Source of the DNA: an uncultured Bacillota bacterium
GTDB taxonomy: Bacteria > Bacillota_I > Bacilli_A > RFN20 > CAG-826
Direction: 5' to 3'
Assembly: GCA_949298295.1 (NCBI GenBank)
Contig: CASFWS010000010.1
Location: forward strand, 1 to 17,707
Length of the DNA stretch: 17,707 bases
Part shown: positions 12,832 to 17,707 of the stretch, one piece after another
Layout: each line of letters starts with the position of its first letter
Position numbering within the stretch: position 1 is the first letter of the stretch
Translations under genes and position numbers: made by a program
Notes under the pieces: generated by a model
The model's database searches: none
Told to the model about the DNA's origin: nothing
The model's input: only the letters and a program-made list of their open reading frames with translations

Positions 12832-14217
12832 CTAATTAAGGTATTTGATTGACGACAAAGTTTGGTGGAGTTCCTCGAGCGATCCGTCACCCTTAAGGAC
12901 GAGGGTGGCCTTTTTCTTGACCTCGGACCAAGGGTAGATTTCGTTCATCTTAATGGCGAGGGCCGGGTTCTTCCCTCTCTCTTCGATTCGCTTGGCCCGA
13001 AGGGAGGTGTCGGCTTCGACGTAAAGGAGGGTATCGGTCCTCTCCTCGATGGGGGAGCCGAGGTAGAAGGGGAGCTCGAAAAGGACCTTGGCATGGCCTT
13101 TTCCCTCCTCGAGGGCCCGGGCATAGGCCAGGGGATGGACGAATTCCTCGAGGGCTTTTTTCTTTTCGGGGTCTTTGCTGATGAGGGCAAGGACATAGGA
13201 ACGGTCGAGTTTCCCTTTCTTCAGGGCCATCTCCCCGAGGATGGCCGCAAGACGGGATAGCACCTCCCTCTCTTCATAGAGTTCGGAAACGACCTCGTCG
13301 AGGTCGATCCGATGGAAACCGCGGCTTTCTAAATACCTACCAACGGCCGATTTTCCGCTGGCGATGGGACCCGTTAGGGCGACGACGAAAGGATGGGCCT
13401 CATCCCTTTGGCAATGGGGGCAATAGGTCGTTCCCCGACCCCCGACCCGGATTTTTTTGAGGGGGAGGCCGCATCGAGAGCAAGGCTCTCCCGCCCGCCC
13501 GTAGGCCTCGAGAGCGTTCTGCATCCTTCCGTCCATCCCCTCTTTCGGGTGGTAGGAACGGATGGTTGAGCCGCCGTTATCGATGGCCGTCTTCAAGATC
13601 CGCACCGATTCCTTCACGATGGAGGCGGCCTCTTCCTTGGTGAGGGTTTGGCAGCTCTTGAGGGGATGGAGGGAGGTCGCGAAAAGGACCTCGTCGGCAT
13701 AGATGTTCCCAAGTCCGCACATGATCTTCTGGTCGAGGAGGGCTTCCTTGAGGGGACCTTTCTTCCGGCGGTAGGCCTTGAGGAGGGTTTCCGGGTCGTT
13801 CGCCCAGGGCTCGGTCCCGACTTCCGAAAGGGGCGGTTTTTGGAGGTAATCCTCCTCCCTTTCGAGGTAGAGGACCCCGAATTTCCGGGTATCGATGTAG
13901 CTTAGGCGCCCCCCGTCGTCGAAAAGCAAGCGGAGGATCTCGTGCTTTTCGACCGGGTCTTCCCTATTCCCGGCATAGTATTTTCCTTCCATACGGAGAT
14001 GGGAAACGACGACATAGCCCCCGCTTAGGCGGAAAGAAAGGAACTTCCCGACCCGGCCCATTCCCAAAATGGTCTTCCCCCTCAGGGTTTCTATGAATTC
14101 CTCGGCTCCGGTCACGACGTTCTTCGCGCGGTAGACGAGGACCTCTTCGATCCTTTTCCCGACGACCTCTTGCTCGAGGATCCGGCGGACCGTCTCGACT
14201 TCTGGCAGTTCTGGCAT
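12832..14217 (-). CDS. Fused formamidopyrimidine-DNA glycosylase / dephospho-CoA kinase
   Basis: One 461-residue frame with two complete enzymes. Residues 1-270 are MutM/Fpg: PELPEVETV with catalytic Pro2 and Glu3, Lys58, GLGNIYADE (168-176), and the terminal zinc finger Cys246-x2-Cys249 and Cys266-x2-Cys269 with Arg261. This excises 8-oxoguanine and cuts the abasic site. After a linker of about seven residues comes CoaE: P-loop GPIASGKS (283-290), DLDEVVSEL (305-313), HP (361-362) and LRAKRIEERG (407-416). This phosphorylates dephospho-CoA in the last step of CoA synthesis. The junction has no Met or other start codon to let CoaE be made alone. The start at 14217 is required by Pro2 and overlaps the polA stop by one base. 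MutM and coaE are near neighbours in many Firmicutes; fusion is unusual. Confidence 0.93.
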   Translation of the reverse strand: MPELPEVETVRRILEQEVVGKRIEEVLVYRAKNVVTGAEEFIETLRGKTILGMGRVGKFLSFRLSGGYVVVSHLRMEGKYYAGNREDPVEKHEILRLLFDDGGRLSYIDTRKFGVLYLEREEDYLQKPPLSEVGTEPWANDPETLLKAYRRKKGPLKEALLDQKIMCGLGNIYADEVLFATSLHPLKSCQTLTKEEAASIVKESVRILKTAIDNGGSTIRSYHPKEGMDGRMQNALEAYGRAGEPCSRCGLPLKKIRVGGRGTTYCPHCQRDEAHPFVVALTGPIASGKSAVGRYLESRGFHRIDLDEVVSELYEEREVLSRLAAILGEMALKKGKLDRSYVLALISKDPEKKKALEEFVHPLAYARALEEGKGHAKVLFELPFYLGSPIEERTDTLLYVEADTSLRAKRIEERGKNPALAIKMNEIYPWSEVKKKATLVLKGDGSLEELHQTLSSIKYLN

Positions 14218-16781
14218 CAGTCCTTGCACTCCTTCCATGTCTTTCCGTAGCCCCCGGCCACCTTGAGGGGCGCCTTGAGCTCGACGGCCTTTTCCATCGC
14301 ACCCCTAAGAAGGGGAAGGATCTCTTCCTTTTCCTCCGGCGGGACCTTGAAGATCAGCTCGTCGTGGATCTGGAGGACCATCTTCGTCTTGTACTTCCCT
14401 TCCTTCAAAAGGGCATTGCACTTAAGCATCGCCATCTTGATGATGTCGGCCGCCGTCCCTTGGACCGGGGCGTTCAGGGCTTGGCGCCGCGCCGCCTCGG
14501 CCTTCGGGCGGAGCTTGCTATTAAGGTCGGGGAGGTAACGCCTCCGCCCGAAAAGGGTCGAGCAGTAGCCGTGCTTCTTCGCGAACTCGACGGCTCCGTC
14601 GAGATAACTCTTGACCTCGGGGTAATGCTCGTAGAAGCTTCCGACGAGCTCCTGGGCCTCGGTCATCGAGCAGCCGATCTGCTGGCTGAGACCATAGGCG
14701 GTGGAGCCGTAGATAACGGCGAAATTGACGGCTTTCGCCTTCCTCCTCTCGAGGTGGGTCGGGGCTTGCACCCGGAAGATCCTCCTAGCCGTCTCCTCGT
14801 GGACGTCGACCCCCCGAAGGAAGGTGTCGATATAGGAGGGGCAAGAGGAAAGGGAGGCGAGGACCCTCAGTTCGATCTGAGAGTAGTCGAGGGAGAGGAA
14901 GTAGGAGCCGTCATCGTAGAAGAAGGCATCTTTCACGAGGCTTCCTTCCTCGTCTTTGCTCGCGATGTTCTGGAGGTTCGGATCGCTGCTCGAAAGGCGG
15001 CCGGTCGCGGTAAGGGCCTGGTTGAAGTAGGTGTGGACCCGCCCGTCGGGGCCAAGGTGGGGGAGAAGGCCGTCAACATAGGTCGAGCAGAGCTTGGCGT
15101 ATTTCCGATAAAGGAGGATGGCCGCGGGAAGTTCGTAGCTTTTGGCCAGTTCGGAGAGGACCTCGACCCCGGTCGAGCCCTTTTTGAGGTCGGGGAGGCC
15201 TTTTTCCAGGAAGAGGACTTCGGCGACTTGCTTCGGGGAGTTGACGTTGAACTCGTGCCCGGCGATTTCGTATACCTTGGCCATCGCCTCGTCGCGCTTC
15301 TTGGCAAAATCCTCGCCATATCGAAGGAGGGTCTTTTCGTCGAGGGGGAGCCCTTCTTCTTCCATTTCGGCAAGGAGGCGGGCGAGGGGGCGTTCGACCT
15401 TCACGTAGAGGTCATAAAACCCTTCTTCCTTGAGGCGCTTGGCGTTTTCTTGATAAGAGAAGTGCGAAGCGGCGAGGGCAAGTGAACTAGGGGCCCGCTC
15501 GCCCTTATCGAAGGCATAGGTTGCCCCGAGGGCCATGTAGGCCTTGTCCTTGGCTCCGGCAATGTCCGGGGAAAGGAGATAGGCGACGCTTAAGAGGTCC
15601 TCGTATTGGGCAAGGAGGGGAAGAGCGAGGCGCTTGAAGAGGTAGTGGAGCTCTTTGTAGCTATAGGCGAGGATTTCCTTTTCCGGGTTCCCGAAGAAGG
15701 CGGAAAGTTCCTCCTTCGAGGCTTCGATGTCCTCACCGGTCAAATAGATTCCCCGCCTCCCATCGCTTAGGGCCAGTCCGAGGATGTTAGCTTCGTGGTA
15801 AAGTTCGCTTTCAAGATCGGGGTAAACGCCCAGCGTCTTCTCCGAAAGGAGGGAAGATAGGTCGCTTTTGCTAAGGATTTCCGCCTGGGTCTCCTCTTTT
15901 CTCCCCCAGGCCGAAGGAAGACTCCGCATGAGGGTCGACATCTCGTACTTCCGGGCGAAGGAGGCTGCCTTCTCGAGGTCGTAGCCCCGATAAAGGAGGT
16001 CGTCGAGCCCGAAGGGGAGCTCGACGTCGCGCTTGATCTTCGCTAGGCGATAGGATAGGCGCCCGTCTTCGGCGTGCTCGCGGATGGCTGTCCCGGTCTT
16101 TCCGCCGATTTCCTCGGCGTGCTCGACGATGTTCTCGAAGGTCCCATATTTGGCGAGGAGCTTAACCGCCGTCTTTTCCCCGATTCCGGGAATGCCTGAG
16201 AGATTGTCGCTCATGTCGCCCCGAAGTCCCTTGAAGTCGACCGTCTGGGCGGCGGTATAGCCGAAGAGAGCGACGATATTTTCCGGCGTCACTTTCTGGA
16301 TCTGGCTCATCCCGACCTTGAGGAGATTGACTTCGACCTTGTCGCTTACGAGCTGGAGGTAGTCTTTGTCCGAGGTATAAATCTCGACCGGGAGGCCGGC
16401 TTTCTCTCCCCAAAGGGCGACGGTCCCGGCGAGGTCATCGGCCTCGTAGCCGTGGAGCTCGTAGTAGAAGGCCCCGATCGAGGCGAGGAACTCCCGGGAA
16501 ATCGGGAACTGCGGCTTCAGTTCCTCGGGGCAGGGGGCCCGATTGGCCTTGTAGGACTGGAGTTCCTCCTTCCGGAAGGTATCCCCGTCGGCGTCGAAGG
16601 CGACGAAGAGGTAGTCTCCTTCCTTGAGGGAGGCGACAATCGTCGCGAGCATCCTCGAAAAGGCGAAGATGGCGTTGGTCGGGGTCCCGTCCTTGGTGCT
16701 CATCGACGCGCCTCCGTGCATGGTCGCGTAGAAGGCCCTAAAGAGGAGGGAGTTTCCGTCGACGACGTATAGAGTTGGCAT
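14217..16781 (-). CDS. polA: DNA polymerase I
   Basis: Removes RNA primers and fills gaps in lagging-strand synthesis and excision repair. It has 854 residues. The 5'-nuclease domain (about 1-290) shows Asp8, Asp63, YEADD (112-116), SDKD (137-140) and GDMSDN (188-193), followed by an exonuclease-like middle (about 300-470) and polymerase domain (about 480-854). Polymerase motif A is LDYSQIELR (631-639, Asp632), the O-helix RRKAKAVNFAVIYG spans 679-692, and motif C is QIHDE (804-808). The middle domain lacks the DxE and Asn/Asp metal ligands of proofreading enzymes, as in Bacillus. Start ATG 16781 has AGGAG seven bases before it; an ATG two codons earlier (16787) overlaps the dnaE stop but is too close to the Shine-Dalgarno. 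Confidence 0.98.
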   Translation of the reverse strand: MPTLYVVDGNSLLFRAFYATMHGGASMSTKDGTPTNAIFAFSRMLATIVASLKEGDYLFVAFDADGDTFRKEELQSYKANRAPCPEELKPQFPISREFLASIGAFYYELHGYEADDLAGTVALWGEKAGLPVEIYTSDKDYLQLVSDKVEVNLLKVGMSQIQKVTPENIVALFGYTAAQTVDFKGLRGDMSDNLSGIPGIGEKTAVKLLAKYGTFENIVEHAEEIGGKTGTAIREHAEDGRLSYRLAKIKRDVELPFGLDDLLYRGYDLEKAASFARKYEMSTLMRSLPSAWGRKEETQAEILSKSDLSSLLSEKTLGVYPDLESELYHEANILGLALSDGRRGIYLTGEDIEASKEELSAFFGNPEKEILAYSYKELHYLFKRLALPLLAQYEDLLSVAYLLSPDIAGAKDKAYMALGATYAFDKGERAPSSLALAASHFSYQENAKRLKEEGFYDLYVKVERPLARLLAEMEEEGLPLDEKTLLRYGEDFAKKRDEAMAKVYEIAGHEFNVNSPKQVAEVLFLEKGLPDLKKGSTGVEVLSELAKSYELPAAILLYRKYAKLCSTYVDGLLPHLGPDGRVHTYFNQALTATGRLSSSDPNLQNIASKDEEGSLVKDAFFYDDGSYFLSLDYSQIELRVLASLSSCPSYIDTFLRGVDVHEETARRIFRVQAPTHLERRKAKAVNFAVIYGSTAYGLSQQIGCSMTEAQELVGSFYEHYPEVKSYLDGAVEFAKKHGYCSTLFGRRRYLPDLNSKLRPKAEAARRQALNAPVQGTAADIIKMAMLKCNALLKEGKYKTKMVLQIHDELIFKVPPEEKEEILPLLRGAMEKAVELKAPLKVAGGYGKTWKECKD

Positions 16782-16783
16782 GC

Positions 16784-17707
16784 TCATTCTCCTTTCGCGA
16801 GCGCAATGGCCTCGTCCATGATGAATTTCCCATCGTCCCGCCGGTCGCGCTCGATTCTAAGAAGGAGGGCCTTCCCCGGCTTGAGAAGGGGGTAGTAGCG
16901 GTCGTAACACTCGGCGAAGACGATCCCCTCGGCGTGGAAGGTCTCGTCGTGGACCCCGAGGAAGGCGAGGCGCTTGCCGGCCTTCGTCATGATGGGCTTC
17001 ACGCTTTCGACGAGGCAATAGACGAGGGCCCGGTCCTTGTAGACGCCTTCCGAAAGGGGAATGGCCCCGCTTTTGGCGATCTCCTCCTCGTAGGGAAGGA
17101 AGGGAGAGACCGAGACAATCATCCCGATGGCCTCTTCCTCGGCGTCCATGTCGATGAGCGGCTCGGCCTCCCGCCGATTGAGGGAAGGAGGAGCGATGTT
17201 CAGCTCGAGGAGGCATTCCATTCCCGTCTCGCCCCCGAAGAGGCTTGCGTATTGGATGGCTTGATAAGAAGAGGCCCGAAGGGTCGAGCGGGTTTCCCCG
17301 AGGAGGTCGAGGGCTCCGCTATCGGCGAGGGCGACGAGGTGCTCTTGCTTGAGGCCATAGGGGAGGAGGCGCCGGGCCAACTCGAAATAGTCCTTGAAGG
17401 GACCCTTCTTTCGCTCTTCCTCGATTCCCCGGACGATCGGGGATGGGAGGTGGCGGACGTAGGAAAGGGGCAAGGCAATCTTTTCGCCCCGCGGCTCGAA
17501 GCGGAAATAGGGGCCCTCGACGGAAGGGGAGGAAAGCCCAATCCCGAGTTCCCGCATCTCCGAAAGGGTGAGGTTGAAGCGCTGGTCATCGACGCTCAGG
17601 AAAGAGAGATATCCCGCGTAAAAAGCCTTCGGATAATGGGCTTTTAGGTAAGCAAGGTACATCGTGATGTAGGCGTAGGAAACGGCGTGGGACTTGTTGA
17701 AGCCGTA
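16784..17707 (-). CDS. dnaE: DNA polymerase III alpha subunit DnaE, C-terminal part
   Basis: The gene enters from the right edge; 307 residues plus stop are visible. The first visible residues, YGFNKSHAVSYAYITMYLAY, belong to the strongly conserved DnaE motif at the end of the polymerase region. A helix-hairpin-helix region follows, including GIEEERKKGPFKDY and LADSGALDLLGETR. The C-terminal OB-fold is recognisable from VESVKPIMTKAGKRLAFLGV to the end. The usual IKGVG turn of the hairpin region is replaced by VRHLP, a small divergence. Known DnaE proteins in Firmicutes extend lagging-strand primers beside PolC; whether this is the only replicase cannot be seen. Its stop TGA lies two bases before the preferred polA start, so the two are translated in series. 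Confidence 0.95.
   Translation of the reverse strand, partial: YGFNKSHAVSYAYITMYLAYLKAHYPKAFYAGYLSFLSVDDQRFNLTLSEMRELGIGLSSPSVEGPYFRFEPRGEKIALPLSYVRHLPSPIVRGIEEERKKGPFKDYFELARRLLPYGLKQEHLVALADSGALDLLGETRSTLRASSYQAIQYASLFGGETGMECLLELNIAPPSLNRREAEPLIDMDAEEEAIGMIVSVSPFLPYEEEIAKSGAIPLSEGVYKDRALVYCLVESVKPIMTKAGKRLAFLGVHDETFHAEGIVFAECYDRYYPLLKPGKALLLRIERDRRDDGKFIMDEAIALAKGE
16789..16793 (-). promoter_or_regulatory. Shine-Dalgarno site of polA
   Basis: AGGAG inside the last dnaE codons. Seven bases separate it from ATG 16781 but only one from ATG 16787, so it favours the shorter PolA. Confidence 0.7.

Noticed and set aside
12661..12852. 63-codon plus-strand frame after dnaI
   Set aside because: It crosses a bidirectional terminator, lacks a Shine-Dalgarno and ends inside the mutM-coaE gene.
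14364..15485. Long plus-strand open frame (373 codons) opposite polA
   Set aside because: Same antisense bias; it covers the conserved polymerase domain of PolA and has no recognisable motif or ribosome binding site.
1..17707. Search for insertion sequences, prophage genes, tRNA/rRNA genes, CRISPR and defence systems
   Set aside because: None seen. Every long gene belongs to a known housekeeping family, so I do not claim a new system in this window.

Overview
The window is a compact, housekeeping, GC-rich stretch of a low-GC-type (Firmicutes/Bacilli or Mollicutes-related) gene complement. The evidence is gene content rather than base composition. It contains the primosome pair DnaB/DnaI, a short ThiI without a rhodanese domain next to a cysteine desulfurase, a T-box leader on thrS, the infC-rpmI-rplT operon with a structured leader, a PolA with a dead proofreading domain, and strong AGGAGG ribosome binding sites. 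Codons end mostly in G or C (judged by eye), so a high-GC member of a Bacilli lineage, such as those known from gut metagenomes, is my best guess. The taxon cannot be fixed from the window.

Layout. 1-2358 (+): a probable upstream gene tail, then a cysteine desulfurase and thiI overlapping by ATGA (tRNA 4-thiouridine synthesis), closed by a terminator. 2397-2752: an AT-rich stretch with palindromes and no convincing gene. 2753-4125 (-): infC-rpmI-rplT with its own promoter, attenuator-like leader and a rare ATC start on infC. 4162-4750 (+): a divergent Ogt-type DNA alkyltransferase. 4720-6900 (-): thrS behind a T-box attenuator. 6927-10330 (-): pfkA-pyk-ROK kinase, which would place the three committed kinase steps of glycolysis in one operon, with an inverted repeat on the promoter. 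10371-12657 (+): dnaB-dnaI, helicase loading. 12772-17707 (-): dnaE (C-terminal part), polA and a mutM-coaE gene fusion, a tightly coupled replication/repair operon.

Genes in operons are joined by overlaps or very short gaps (ATGA, TGATG), while operons are separated by clear intrinsic terminators, several of them bidirectional. No mobile element, CRISPR array, rRNA or tRNA was seen. The most unusual points are the Fpg-CoaE fusion, the very small Stem I of the thrS T-box with a specifier region complementary to the T-box core, the ATC start of infC behind an attenuator, an alkyltransferase lacking the usual arginine finger, a ROK kinase without the zinc motif, and the unexplained AT-rich island at 2397-2752. 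I found no wholly new system.
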